A stretch of DNA of 64,000 nt from Toxotes chatareus (Eukaryota > Chordata > Actinopteri > Toxotidae), in NCBI GenBank assembly GCA_016801885.1, contig CM028888.1:13439170-13503169 (forward strand), read 5' to 3'. Numbering within the stretch: position 1 is the stretch's first letter; every line of letters begins with the position of its first letter. A program made the position numbers and the translations under genes. The notes beneath the pieces are model-generated. The model searched no databases, was not told the origin of the DNA, and saw only the letters and a program-made list of their open reading frames with translations. Below are positions 24,103 through 36,534 of this stretch, piece after piece.

Positions 24103-26651
24103 CCTGGATGTTCTGCTGCCTCTGTTAACCGCTGCACCCACCTGCCACTCCTCTCTGCTTGTTTAACTAGTGTGCAGGGGCGATCTCTCTAGCCACTCAG
24201 TGTTTTTAAGGATAACATCCCATTGGCCTGCCTGACCCTGATGACTAGAGAAAGTAGTGAGCAAAGTTCAAACCACTCTGGTAAAGGCATTCAGAAATGC
24301 AGACTGCACTCGTCATCAGTTTTCCGCCTCTGAGGAGTTTCCCTTTCTTCACATGGTAACACTGAAGCTTGCAGCAATGAGAAGGTGTATGCAAAGTTAC
24401 ACTGTTAGTAAATGCCAAATGCAACAGTCCAGCTGGAAGTGAAAGTGAAAAAGTGTATACAGAGAACAGAGACTACTAATAGTGTACCAGTGAATGCTGA
24501 AGTAAACGAAATAAGATCAGCTACAAAGGTAAGTGCCCAAAGCTTTTACATTGGCAGCCTTTGGAACCAAACACAGAGGGACAATATGTCCCAACATTTC
24601 ACAAAGCTGTCACAAGTTACCCACAGTACCATGCTGGATATTATGTAATTTCAGTTGCGAATACAGTTTGGGTACATCTTAAAATCAATAACATGCTGCC
24701 CTGTCTCCTTTCTATAGCACACCTGCTACTTTACCATACAGATCGTTTACACTGTGGCAAGCAACCAAAGTTTGACCCTGTTGTAAAAAGCTACACGGTT
24801 GCTACACGGAGAGGGTGGTAAATAAGGCAAGCATAATCAATACGTTTGTTTGACTATCCACCCATTATCACAAAACTACTTCAGAAATGGGACTGTTGTG
24901 CTCCACAGTCTTTTTGTTTACATGACAATTAAATTTTTAACAGTAAATTTCACAGAGAAAGGCTGAAATAAAACATAAACTGAGGTGAGAAAAATTCTCC
25001 ATTCAGCACAAAACAGTACCTAAGGCTTTTCGGGCAGTTGCGCCATTAATTTTTGTACAGTCCCTTAGCATGCAGAACTTAGCATTTAGCTGCAAGCACT
25101 GTTGTGCCTAAATACAGCCTCACTGAAACACATGGCTGTTGAGTTTTGTTATCATTGTGGGAGTGTGTCATGTTGACAGAAGATATTTCTGATGCGTTGT
25201 CATGAATATTTTCCTCCTGATTATATAAACATAAGGTCATGCATGTAATGTCAGCTAATGTATATATTACATGTTTTGGGATCTTTAATCACAATTAATC
25301 ATCAACAGGATGTGCGATCAGGGACATGCACATTTGCAGGTCCTCCAGAAATATTTGCAAAGATAAATAAGTAGTGAAGTTGGAAGTTTACCTGTTTTAT
25401 GTTTTTCTTATTTTCATCTTTATCTTATTTTCACTCACTTATTTTACTTTACACTTGTTTATTTTACTTTATTTTCCTCCATCTGACTGATAAAATGAAT
25501 AATTCACCCCAAAATGAACATTCAGTTAACACCCAGAGCAACTGAAACTCAAGGACTACAAGATCCTCAACAGGCACTTTATTTGTTTTTATTTTTGTTT
25601 ATTTTATTGCAAATTAAAAACTACACAGCAAGTAGTAAACCGGTTCAGTTTTAGATAAGGTTTTGACAAGTTTTTGGACAAGTTTTTCTTTAATTATAAT
25701 TAGAATGGGCTCAGTGAACAGAGACAAGGTCATGCTTACAGATTCAAGTCATGTTCAGTGGAAACACAAGAAAACAGTAGCCTAACCAGTTTGAGAACAA
25801 AGGATCAAGGAGTGACTTCACAGGAATTCTTCACCTGTGAACACAGTGACTTGGAGCAAGGGGTGTGGCTATCCCTGTGAGAAAATGCAGGGCGGGAGTA
25901 CAGCTTTGCTGTTAGTCCTTTCACTTCCTGATCTCTGCCTGAATATGTGGAGTGACAAACACAGGATAAACTGTAATATTCTGGACCTTTGACAGAGGAA
26001 TTTGACACAGGAATTATTATCTTGCAGCAAAGGTAAGACTGATAACAGGGAAGCTGCTCTCATACTCTTCCGCTGTTGTCCCATTTGTGCAGGTTGAATC
26101 TGAGGAAGACACTGTCCGTTCAGTAAACCTGAGGGGTCTTCTGTGGCAGAATAAGTTTGTCACAGAGAGACTTGGGTGTACAAGTAGCACAGACTGTGAT
26201 TTCTGTAGGTTTTAGTTTCACTTTCTAAAATCTGGTTGAGATTAATAATAGTTGGTGGAGCCAGAAAAAAACAGAGTTTCACTGGAATGGAGGCTGGTTT
26301 TCCCAGCTCATTCATGACCATAGTTTTTTCATATTGAAAAGTAAGTAGATAAGTAACTGACTTTTTTTTTTTTCTTTGCTTTGGTTGAGTGAGGTTGGCA
26401 TCCAGAGAAGAAACGACTGAGAACATAAAACTATAGCCTGCTGGGAAAATACAAAGCTTCAGAGAAACATCTGAAGGGTTAGAACCGTGCTCTACTTTTA
26501 ATGTTGCTGTGTGTGTTGTGTGTAGTGTGTTCATGGGATTTGCTGTTAACTACATTGTGGACCAAATAGTGTCTGACTGATGTATTTTCATGTAATGGTC
26601 TGACTCAGATAACTTGTTCTGTAGATTATTTGCCCATTGTTGGTGTGAAGC
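24103..26651. other. Intergenic region between pcyt1b and liph
   Basis: The stretch separates two divergently transcribed genes. A donor-like AAAG|GTAAGA near 26030-26035, with an acceptor-like TCTGTAG at about 26618-26624 just before the liph start codon, suggests a noncoding liph 5' exon near 25900-26030. Otherwise I see only AT-rich unique sequence and short random frames. Confidence 0.35.
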
Positions 26652-29600
26652 ATGTTCCTGTGGCAATATCTGACAGTGTTCCTGCTGATAGCTGTTCAAC
26701 TATGCAAAGGTAAAGCCCAAGAACACTCTGAAATGTAAATGTATGTACACAAAAACATATACACACACACACAGTCACTTTCAGTAAATGTATAGTGACT
26801 GTTTTTCTGGGAAACAGTCAGGCAATATTTGAGGAACTGAAATTTAATGGGAAAACCAAAAATCTTGAGCAAATGACCTACATGTGGTCTGTAAAATTCA
26901 GTGGCACCGCATAGATCTCAACGGGCCTCTCAGCTGATACATATGCCGCCATGCCATGGTGATTTATTGTGTAACAGTTATGGAGAGCAGCTGATGATGC
27001 TTTTTCAAACATAAACCCAGTGTATTTGTGTGCAGTTTTATGAGAAAATGAACATTCTACTTTAAAAAAAAAACAAACCAAAAAAAGTTTACACAATGTC
27101 AGGTTGATAGCAAGAAAACTATCCATCTAGAGATCACAACCAGTTCAGATAAAAAGCGTTATCTTTCTATCTATAGACTTGCTCAGCAGACTGGTAGCAG
27201 AAACAGAGATGAGTGTCTGTTTTGGAATTACTTTATTATTATCGTTTGTTTGTTCAGTTAATAGTTTGGTAGGTGTTTTTTCTTGATGACTTATCATATT
27301 GTTTAGTTTTACTGAATGAGGCAAGTTGTTTCAGACAATATATTTACCACCATGTCTTTGCAACACCTCCAGACCATAGATGGTAACAAGAGGTGTGGAT
27401 GTACTGTGATTGTGGTTTCTTCTAACCACATCGCCTGCTTTTCCAAGGTTCTATGATTACGTGTGTCAGATATTTCACTTGATGAGAGCATTTTGCAGGT
27501 TCACTGATCAACAAACCACTAAAATGCTGTTACAAGTCAGATCTGCTCATATTTGTCATTGTTGTAGCACTGAATGCTCCCACACTGAGTCATGTAGGCA
27601 TTATGTCATTGATGAGGGCAGAAACCTTGAATGATACGTCATTAAGCGTTTCAAAGTTATGCAACCTTGAGTGAAGCTCATAAGATCAAAATGCCTGTGT
27701 CTGATTTATTCTTGTTGTTTATTCTCTCTCTTTCTGCTCCTCCTTTTTTTCTCATCATCACTCTCCAGCTCAGAAATGTGATGAATTTTCAGACCTAAAT
27801 TTAGGTCACGCATTCATTGGCACCAGCTTTAGAATTAGGTTGTTGCTGTACACCAGGGAATATGGCAGCTGTGGGACGCTCGTGTCCCACACCAACCTGT
27901 CCGCCCATCCCCAGTTCAATTTGTCCAGACCCACCACCTTCATCGTTCATGGGTATCGGCCCACAGGATCTCCACCAGTGTGGGTGCATAATATGACGGC
28001 GCTGCTCCTGGCCAGGAAAGACCTGAACGTCATTATAGTGGACTGGAACCACGGAGCCGCCAATTTGAACTATTTTAAGGCAGTGGAGAATACACAGAAG
28101 GCAGCAGCCAACCTCACTGCTTTCATCAAAATGATGCAGGTATGAGATGTGTCTGACAGTCTCTGTAACTGTCACTGACAATGAAATGTCTAACGAGACT
28201 AATGACCGATCTTTTCAGGAACATGGTGCCTCTCTGAGCTCCATCCACATGATTGGAGTCAGTCTCGGAGCTCATATATCAGGTTTTGTGGGGGCTAACC
28301 TGAATGCTTCAATTGGAAGAATTACAGGTAAGAGTGGCCCATGTTGCCACATGTATCCAGATCGCTTTCTGTATCTGAAATGTGTAGAGAATTATATGTT
28401 GACACTAAGACGAGTAAAAGAAATATTGCACTGAAACACAATTAATCTGGAAAAGGAAAAGGGATGTAAGGTCAAGCAGTCCACGGTCTTAAACTAAGTG
28501 ATACCTAAATCTTTTACAGTAAGTAGTCCCATCAGCTAATTTTGAGTTTGGGAATAAACTTAAAGCTTTCACTGAGGTGTACTGATGTGATGTTTGCAGC
28601 TCTGGATCCTGCTGGGCCTCAGTTCACTGGCACTCCTCCAGAGGAACGACTGGATTCCTCAGACGCCCAGTTTGTGGATGTCCTGCATACAGACATAGAT
28701 GGTTAGTTGAGCTGAAAGTCTGTATTATACATTAAGAATTATTTGTAAATTTTGTTTGTTTTGTTGTAAAATTTGTTATGTATGTTTTTTCTTTTAATAT
28801 ACAAAAGCACACAGATGATTCATGTGTGTAAAAATTATTGTTCTCTTCATCTGCTATTTCTGTGTTCACAGCCCTGGGCTTCAGAGAAGCTCTGGGTCAC
28901 ATTGATTTCTATGCAAATGGAGGAACAGACCAACCTGGCTGCCCAAAGACCATCTTTTCTGGTAAGGTCTTTGAGATTTATGGGAATTGCGTTTTAAGGA
29001 TATGAGCAGTATGATAAAGTTCCACTTTCTGTCTCACCCTTGTGTAGGAGGAGCTTATTTTAAATGTGACCACCAGAGATCAGTGTTGCTCTTCCTCAAC
29101 TCTTTGAATCAGACGTGTTCCAGCACGGCCTTCCCCTGCTCGTCCTACTCTGACTTTCTGGATGGCAAGTGCTTGAACTGTGACCGGTTTGGTGCTGCTG
29201 GATGTCCTGTCTTTGGTTGGTCTATCTATTGGAAATAAATAACACGCATTGTTTACGTTTTTTACTCTTCAAAAAAAATTTCTGACGCTGATGGACAGTT
29301 ATGAAAATAACTGAAAATCATTTTTCAAGGTAGATATAGGTTTTAATCTGATATGACATGAACATTGCGAGGCCTAATGTTAATGAAGACAGTGCGTTGT
29401 GACATTAATTAATTAATTAATCTTGAGGCATTTTAGATATTGATAGGATCCTTAAGGTATTGATACTATAAATATTTTAAAGTAAAAAGTTATTAGAGTG
29501 TCTGTCGATGTGTATGTGTTTTTGAATAGACTCTCCAGATGTTACAGTATGTTATTGTAGACCTGACACAGCTGTTCCACTCAAATGCAGGCTATGACGT

Positions 29601-30779
29601 CACACGGTGGAAAAACATCCTAGTTGAGCTGGGCCAAACTAAAACGTTCTTCACAACGAAAGCAAAGTCTCCGTTCTGCAGTAAGTATCAGAACACGTTA
29701 TAATCACAATCATAATCATAATAACCAGACAGAAATACACAGCACAGAAGAGTCTCCAGGTCCCGTGACCCTGCTTGCTCTGCCAACTAGTGGTGGCACC
29801 ATATCTTTTCCAAACAACTTTACACTGTTAGATATAAAGAAAATATAAAAAAAAATATTTGAAGAAAGATATTGACTTTCATCTGAAGACCTTAAACACT
29901 AAAGACAGCCTCACAAAATGTGTTCTCAAAACCGATATGAAGAACATCCCACAGCTGTCGTGCATCAGATGGACGACTGTGAAAGCTAAAGACTGAAATT
30001 CAAAACTTAATTCCGGTTTCATCTCACTGTTTCAATCATGAGGATGATTTGAACTGAAAAAAGGTCATAAAAGGTCTGTTTAGAAAATTGTACTTTCATG
30101 AGAGTATCAGTTTTGAGAGGAAGCACCATTTAATGAAAGATAGTCCTAAATTTTGGATGTCCTCTCTTAGTGACAGGCTACAGGGTGGACATGATGATAT
30201 GGAACAAGGATGCTCGCTGGGGATACCTTACTGTTAAACTTCATCATAATGGTACTGAATCGGTGGCAACCATTGACCAGTAAGTCTTCTCTCTAAGTTC
30301 TACTCAAAGTACTAATATTTCACTGTGACTTTTCTTTGTCCCTTTGTTAATGTTTTTTTTTTTCATCTCAGTAAATCATCACAGTTCAAGAAGTACAAAG
30401 AGACCACATTGTTAGCCCAATTTGACAAAGACATTCAGTCAGTGGAAAAGGTGTCTCTCAAATTTTCCACTAAGAATGTATGTAAGCCCAAATATAAGCT
30501 TCGTGTTCTCCGAATCAGTCTCACACCTCTGGAACGCAAAGAGAGGTAAGCGACGCATACTGATTTGATTTAAAAGTCTGTAATATTTCTAAGAAACTGG
30601 ACCTATTTGACTCACAGTATTAGCTATTTTTCCTCTAAGTCCCTCACTTCTCACAGCTCTAGATTTTAAGTAACATCAACTTTATTTCTTCCAGGCTTCT
30701 CTGCCGATATGACGTCCTTCTTGAGGAGAACAGCGAGGTCGCCTTCAGGCCCATTCCATGTGAAGAATCCAACTTCTGA
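26652..30779 (+). CDS. liph: Lipase member H (membrane-associated phosphatidic acid-selective phospholipase A1 alpha)
   Basis: Ten exons: 26652-26709, 27769-28139, 28219-28327, 28600-28701, 28872-28961, 29048-29215, 29591-29680, 30171-30279, 30372-30545 and 30695-30779, encoding 451 residues, the same length as human LIPH. It belongs to the pancreatic lipase family. LIPH cleaves phosphatidic acid to 2-acyl-lysophosphatidic acid, a ligand for LPA receptors, at the cell surface. Residues 1-19 form a signal peptide (hydrophobic LTVFLLIAVQLC). The catalytic triad is Ser158 (GVSLGAH), Asp182 (LDPAGP) and His252 (KCDHQRSV). The lid between CPKT and FKC is short, as in phospholipase A1-type members, which argues against triglyceride lipase activity. 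A C-terminal PLAT-like half follows (from about residue 310), with several NxS/T sites overall. Some donors are GTT-type (exons 4 and 6). LIPI and PLA1A are alternatives but fit less well. Confidence 0.94.
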
Positions 30780-31105
30780 GGCAAAATCGGACCCCATGTC
30801 AAAAAATTTCACCGATCGTCTTGTATCAGGTTTAGCTTTCCAGTCCCTCCAGTATTGTCCAGGGAATCAATAAGCACCGATCTAGCAGCCAAATGTTTAC
30901 TGACACACTGTGAACTTCTGTGGTATACCACTATATAAGATGTATATGTGTTTTTAAGGGAAATTATAAATGTGTTTTTCATAAAAAGAGACTATTTGAA
31001 TTTCACTCCTAGGGAAAACTAGAAATGGGAATAACAAGTCCTCTCAGTCACAGTTCCAACATACAGTGTTACCTATATATTTATTTGTGTATATGAATCC
31101 ATCCA

Positions 31106-31167
<62 letters not shown>

Positions 31168-31972
31168 TAAAACAAACAAAAAAACAAAAAAAACAAGTCA
31201 GCAATGGTAGGCTCCAGCATCTTTAATCAATTCACTATACTCCTACAAATCAGCAACCAATAAATTAAGTGACGGCTTGTTCACTTTTTGCATGTGATAA
31301 GAAGGCAAACTATTACACTGGTTGAAAAATATATGCACCTAAAATATAAAGGAAGCTTTACGTCTGTGCCTCTATATCAAAAGTGGTAGCTCAGCCCTCA
31401 GCTCTGCAGACTAACTGTTAGCTCTCATCTTTTATCCTCCTCTCTGCCTGTTTCACTGTCAAATGTTTCATACACAGTTGGATAAAGAAAAAAAATGACT
31501 GAAAACCAAGTTAACAGTGATGATCTTCAACACATATTAAGGCCTACACCCAACAGTCAGTACTGCTTTTTTTTCTCTTCATGGAAATCTCAAGACAATT
31601 GCATGAGTCTCACTTGGTCTTGAGCTGCATTTCCAGAGAGAACAGTCAGCATATTTTCCTCTCGGGGGGAAAACACTGGATCAAAGGACAGCTTTTTTTA
31701 GCAGCCTGTCACCTTGAGTCTGCTCCCACTCACTTTACCGCTTTCAACTGTGACTCATTCAGTGAAACACTCAGTCCTCTTGGTCATTCAGCACCCCCCC
31801 AAAAAAACTGATTTTTAAAAAAGTAAATAAAATTACCACCTAAGGAAAATGTTTTCTCTAAAAACTGACATAAACTTTTTTAAACTTAGAAAAATATTAT
31901 TTATCAGGTACAACAAGACCTTTAAACTTTTTTTTTTGTCAAATCAGGACCTCTTGTCTTTGATGATTCCCC
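30780..31972. other. Convergent 3' untranslated regions of liph and the CIN85-like gene
   Basis: These two genes are transcribed toward each other. AATAAA at 31259-31264 (plus strand) is the likely liph polyadenylation signal, so its 3' UTR would be about 500 bases. A long GT microsatellite lies inside it. The rest is AT-rich with no exon visible. Confidence 0.45.
31108..31165. repeat. (GT)n microsatellite
   Basis: About 28 uninterrupted GT units lie in the probable 3' UTR of liph. Confidence 0.97.
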
Positions 31973-33519
31973 TCATTTAGACATGTGCTTCTTCATACGC
32001 TGAATCTCCATCTATAACAAAACAAAACAAACCATGAGGGCAGCTTCTAGATATTAAGTCTAATATTCTCTACTTTTTAAAAAAGTTGTTTTAAAAGTTT
32101 AAAAAAAAGTGAATAATACTTTACTAAATACTAAATACTAATACTAAATTCTGCCATCCTTTGTTTCTTCATGTCACACCTGTAAAGTCAAGCGAATCCT
32201 TTTCTCCTCATCCAGCTCATTCATCAGCAGTTTAATTTCTTTGCTAGAACACAAAATATTGTCAAATTAGTTGCAGCAGAAAAAAAAAATCTCTCCTGAT
32301 GGAAACTAAAATAGAGAATGTGATGCAGGGGTGGGAATGTCAGCAAAAATCTGAACAGAGATTACAGTAAGAAAGCCATACTTGTGCTGACTCTTCATCT
32401 GTTCAAACTGGTCCCTCAGGTCTCTCAGCTCTGTCTGCAGCTGTTCCAGGTTCGGCAATGAGCATTTCGCTGGGTTTCTGCTCGACTGGGGTCCGATTTG
32501 AGGCCCGGGGCCAGTGTTGGATGTAGCACAGCAGAGAGAGCCTTTGGTAACAGAGAGGAGAAGGACTGTGTGGGCACACTTTTGGGTACTGCTGCCTGTG
32601 GAGAGTAACCCAACATTACAGGCTGACAACAACAACAACAACAAAAAAAAAAAATCTGGAATAATAATTTAAATTTTAATGTGGGTACGTTTTTCTTTTA
32701 CACTTACAGGCAAGTCGGACCCATTTTGACTTGTTTCCTGAGAGTTTTCTTGAAGTGTTAAAGTTTCCAGTTCTTCACTCTGGTTTTCTTTTCTTTCCTC
32801 TTCCATCATGAGTGTTACCTGTAAGTTAAGTCTAGTTTGAGACATCTGATAAGTAAAATACATTTAAAGTGTGTGTACTTCACCCATTTAAAAGAATGAA
32901 AACAAATATCCCAGCTTTTGGTGTCCCCCTGAGAAAATATCCAAAGTCACCTTTAGGTCAGTAATAAATGATTATAGAGATGGACCTTCAAGTTAAAATG
33001 GAGAAAATATAGATCATGCTTAATACCTTTTAACCTTGTTTTAAGTAAGTAGATATCTTCTGCTGCTATACGTGACTGTGTGTGTATGAGGTAGCTCAGA
33101 AAAGTTAAATTTAACCCAAGGACAGATGGGACACAAACAGACACACACTCTTCTATGTGAGCCAAGTGATATTAGTATCATAGTATAGTAGCATTTAGCT
33201 GGATAATGTACCAGAGGAATGGTTTCTAGATAACTGCTATTAAAAATGTATACTTCCCAGAGTCTGAAGCTCTGACTGTAACCTCTCATCTGCAGCATGA
33301 GCTACCTGCTCATTCAGCTTCTCCGCGACTGACACAATTGAATCAAACTCTTCGGTGTCTTTGAGGGAAATGGAGAATAGATGTTAAAACACACCTTTCA
33401 GACCCCGGAATTCATTTAAACCCATCCCTACGGAGAACGTAGGGCCATTTTCACAGTAATAAACCTACGTCTCGATCCACTTTTTGTGATTCCAAAGTCT
33501 GCGTTAACATTTTTTAACC

Positions 33520-33550
<31 letters not shown>

Positions 33551-33652
33551 GCAGCATTCAAGCATGGCAGTGTTTCAAATGACTTTGAGACACATGTAAC
33601 AACAATAGTTGCAAGGCTTACCAGGGATGAGGACTGAGCTATAGTTGCCCAT
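31973..33652 (-). CDS. Small SH3-less CIN85/CD2AP-like coiled-coil protein
   Basis: Coding exons: 33622-33652, 33306-33358, 32708-32818, one exon ending at 32382, 32180-32243 and 31973-32011. The predicted start is MGNYSSVLIP. The final 50 or so residues (LEQLQTELRDL...QFEQMKSQH, KEIKLLMNELDEEKRIRLTL, QMEIQRMKKHMSK) match the C-terminal coiled coil of SH3KBP1 (CIN85) and CD2AP. EEFDSIVSVAEKLN matches the upstream CIN85 block EGFDSVVSSTEKLS. Those full-length adaptors have three SH3 domains; none is present here. Gly2 and Ser6 fit an N-myristoylation signal. The fourth exon is a problem: from the acceptor at 32595 it is 214 bases long and one base out of frame with the coiled coil. An acceptor at 32485 restores phase and gives about 133 residues. 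An upstream exon near 34100-34164 with its own ATG may be a 5' UTR or alternative start. Function is unknown; a membrane-tethered dimerisation partner is only a guess. Confidence 0.62.
33520..33545. repeat. Poly-T homopolymer
   Basis: Twenty-six or so consecutive T residues lie in an intron of the CIN85-like gene. Confidence 0.9.
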
Positions 33653-34878
33653 CGTGACAGAGAGGAATACAAGTGTAGAGAGTGAAAGACAGAAAAACCT
33701 GCAGAGTCTTTAAGTCTACATCTACAAATGACAGATTGGAGCAAGTCAGTGGAGCAGAAATCAACAGAAACCAGTCAGCTCAGCATAACCTCATGCAACA
33801 CTTTCAAAGAAAGTGAAATGCACTGAAAAATAAAGGTAGTTCTTTAACTGTTACCTGTGCTTTTCATAAGAATTCAGCGACCTCCGTTTGTACGTTAAAC
33901 TGAGATACTACTAAATTTGGGAGTTACAGCAGAGGCAGCTGTTTGTCTCATGCCAAGGCAGTGAACAAATGTGCAAAACATGCTGGAACCGACTCACAGA
34001 GAAGAGCACAGTGACAGATTATACAGTCATTAGTAAACATACTAAACCAAATATCAGATTATTGTCAGTTACAGTCATATATCCGGTGCGCACACTCACC
34101 TTGCTTTGCCACTGTCACCGGTGAGATACAGCAGCATCTGTGGTAACTCGACACCATCCATTGTAACCCAGTGTGGTCCGCAGAGTATGTTGTAATGAGG
34201 AGTGGTAGTGTCAGGGCTAAGTTTAGCTCAGGACAGAGTGGAGCTCTACCCCACTCACAAATATCACAGGGGCAGAGCAAAGGGCGTTGCAGACTGAAGG
34301 GCGAGGGCGGGTTTAAAAGGGACAAACCGGAGAGCAGTTTACACAAGAACTGATGTTTGAACTGGGAAGACGGGAGAAAGCAGAAAGCTCAGCAGAAAGA
34401 TGATTTGTCTTTATTGTGAAAGCTTAGACGCTGTTTTGATTGGCTTTAATTAGTGCTTCCAAAAGAGCACCTAAAGGGACATTCCACCAATTTTACACAT
34501 GAAGTCCAGCTGTTTCATTCTTCAGCCTGCGAAAACAGTTGTGTAATGTTGTCTGTGGCTGTGGGGGGAAATTGCCAAGTCAGGGTCATCTTAGTCTGAA
34601 CTTTACGTTTTGACAGAAAGTCTGCATTACAAAATGGAAATGTGGGGTTTCAGAAAAAAAGGGTATTTAGGAGGCAGGAGTAATGATGGGACAATCAACA
34701 CTGGTGCGTCAGCACCACTGTGCCGAGCGCACAACAGTGAAACCCGTATTGGTGCGTGTATCGCTTTAAGAAAAAATCATGTGACCCATACAGGAAGTGT
34801 GTCGTTTGGATGTGCCGCGCCAAATCGTGTGTATAAGGAAACAACTGTTATTGGCGTGTATTGTTGTGGATTTGTTGA
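33653..34878. other. 5' region of the CIN85-like gene and flank of the BED-finger remnant
   Basis: On the minus strand, donor-like sites after 34099 (AAGCAAG|GTGAGT) and near 33856 (AGCACAG|GTAACA) suggest one or two upstream exons of the CIN85-like gene. On the plus side, about 34690-34870 precedes the BED exon and is relatively CpG-rich, consistent with a decayed promoter or transposon end. I see nothing else. Confidence 0.35.
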
Positions 34879-35166
34879 ATGGAGATGAAACTGTGTTTGC
34901 TGTTGCTGTGTCTGTTGGACTTTTGCTTGCCCTCACCTTGTTCAACTTCTGACTTCGTGGATCGTTCCAATAAGAAGGAGTTTTCCCCTGTCTGGAATCA
35001 TTTTGATCTTTTGACGGCAAATAAGGTAAATCTTGTTCTCCTTTGGGCATTGTTTACTGTTAGTTTTTTATGGAAATATGTGTCTATTCTTTTCTGTAAG
35101 AGGTTTGAATTGTTATCAGATAAATTAACTATTTTATTGTAGGTGAAGTGTCGGCTCCGTTTTTAG
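34879..35166 (+). pseudogene. BED-type zinc finger (ZBED/hAT-like) remnant
   Basis: The first frame (34879-35025) encodes a hydrophobic leader, then SPVWNHFDLLTANK ending at a GTAAAT donor. Joining it to an acceptor at 35142 gives VKCRLRF and a stop. The phrase VWNHF...KVKCRL is the beginning of a BED zinc finger as found in ZBED proteins and hAT transposases, where the next residue should be cysteine. Here that codon is CGT (Arg) where TGT (Cys) is expected, so a zinc ligand is lost and the frame stops three codons later. No transposase domain follows. I read it as a decayed exon or transposon fragment. The leader may be chance. Confidence 0.45.
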
Positions 35167-36534
35167 TCTGTTATTTCGTATGATTGAACACTTAAGTTAC
35201 AGAAATTCCATATAGTTAAAAATTTTAACTCTGAATTTTATTATAGACAAATTTGCTATATTTTACATACCAACTCATTTTAGCATTTACACAAACAAGA
35301 TTTTAAGCAAATTTTCTTCTCACTCAACAACTTAACTCAGCAAACAAATTGAGCAAATGCAATTACACAATGATGAGATCATATTTTAGGTAAACGACTA
35401 GCAATTAAATAAAAATTAAATATTATTTCACAGGCTGATGTTGGGTTTGCAGCATGTAAGCCTTTCCATCTTATTTTCATTTTGTTTACCTGCAATGATT
35501 TTAGAATTACTGCAGAGGTCACTATTGAGTGACCAACACAGTTTGGGTAATGTGTCAATGCACTCCTTGAGGTATCATCATCCCATCACTAGGCAGGAGG
35601 GGGTCTAATAAAATACACTACTCAACTGCATTATGGGAAATGTAGGATCCAGAGGTTTTAGATATACCAGCTGGGATTTTGAAGACAGATTGTCTTTAAG
35701 GAATAAAGCTTACCAAAAAAAATTCAATATAAAGGCTGATTGGCAGGCAAAGTAAGGTTTAGAAACTGGACTCTACTGATGAACTGATTGTGTCCTCTGT
35801 CCAAATTACAATCAAAACACAGACAACTTTCAAATACAGATTGCTAAATCCAATTTTATTTCAAGTCTCAAACAAACTGAACGTGATTATACAAGTTTTA
35901 CAAGTTGTAACTGTCAGTTGACAATCCCTGGTTTCTAATCAAAACACCCATGATTAATCAAATAGGACATCTCGTGAAAAGTCTTTACAAACAATAACAA
36001 GGAGATGTTAAAGTAAACATTTCATGGACTTAACAAACTTGGAACCTGGATTGTTCTCTGTAAACAAGTAAAACAAGCAAAAAAAAGCGGTCTATTTAAA
36101 AAAAAAAAAAGATGCCAAGATCACAAGCAGCAAATCCCAAATCAAATTACACCAGAAAAAAAGCAGGGCAGTAAATAGAATGGCATGTGTTACAAACATT
36201 CTAAAACAAAGCACTGCAGTACTTCAAAGATGCAACTGAAAAACCAGAGAACAAATGTAAGCAACAACACTTGCATAATTTACAGGCAGGTTGGGATTGT
36301 AGTGAGAGAAGGGTTTGTGCAGTCCACTCAGAGGAAAAGAGCTTGAGAATTTTCCACGTTTTCCAGTGTCACGTCTGCAGAATGTGAGACCTGTGAGGAG
36401 ATCAAGAAAAAAAAAAACCTCCTGTGAATATAGTATATATGTTTGAAGGAGACACCACTCACGGTACATGGTCAGTTAAAACTGTCATGCTGCCGCTTCA
36501 CAGCTACACGTTATGATTTCTTACCTTAAGGTCA
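35167..36534 (-). other. Intergenic sequence and 3' UTR of the Arg/Ser/Pro-rich gene
   Basis: A minus-strand AATAAA at 35855-35860 lies about 675 bases beyond the stop codon of the Arg/Ser/Pro-rich gene and is its likely polyadenylation signal. Sequence from 35167 to about 35830 is AT-rich and unremarkable. Confidence 0.4.

Noticed and set aside
35021..35142. Continuation of the BED-remnant frame through its intron as one 87-residue secreted protein
   Set aside because: The BED similarity resumes only after the acceptor at 35142; the intervening residues are hydrophobic and unlike the family.
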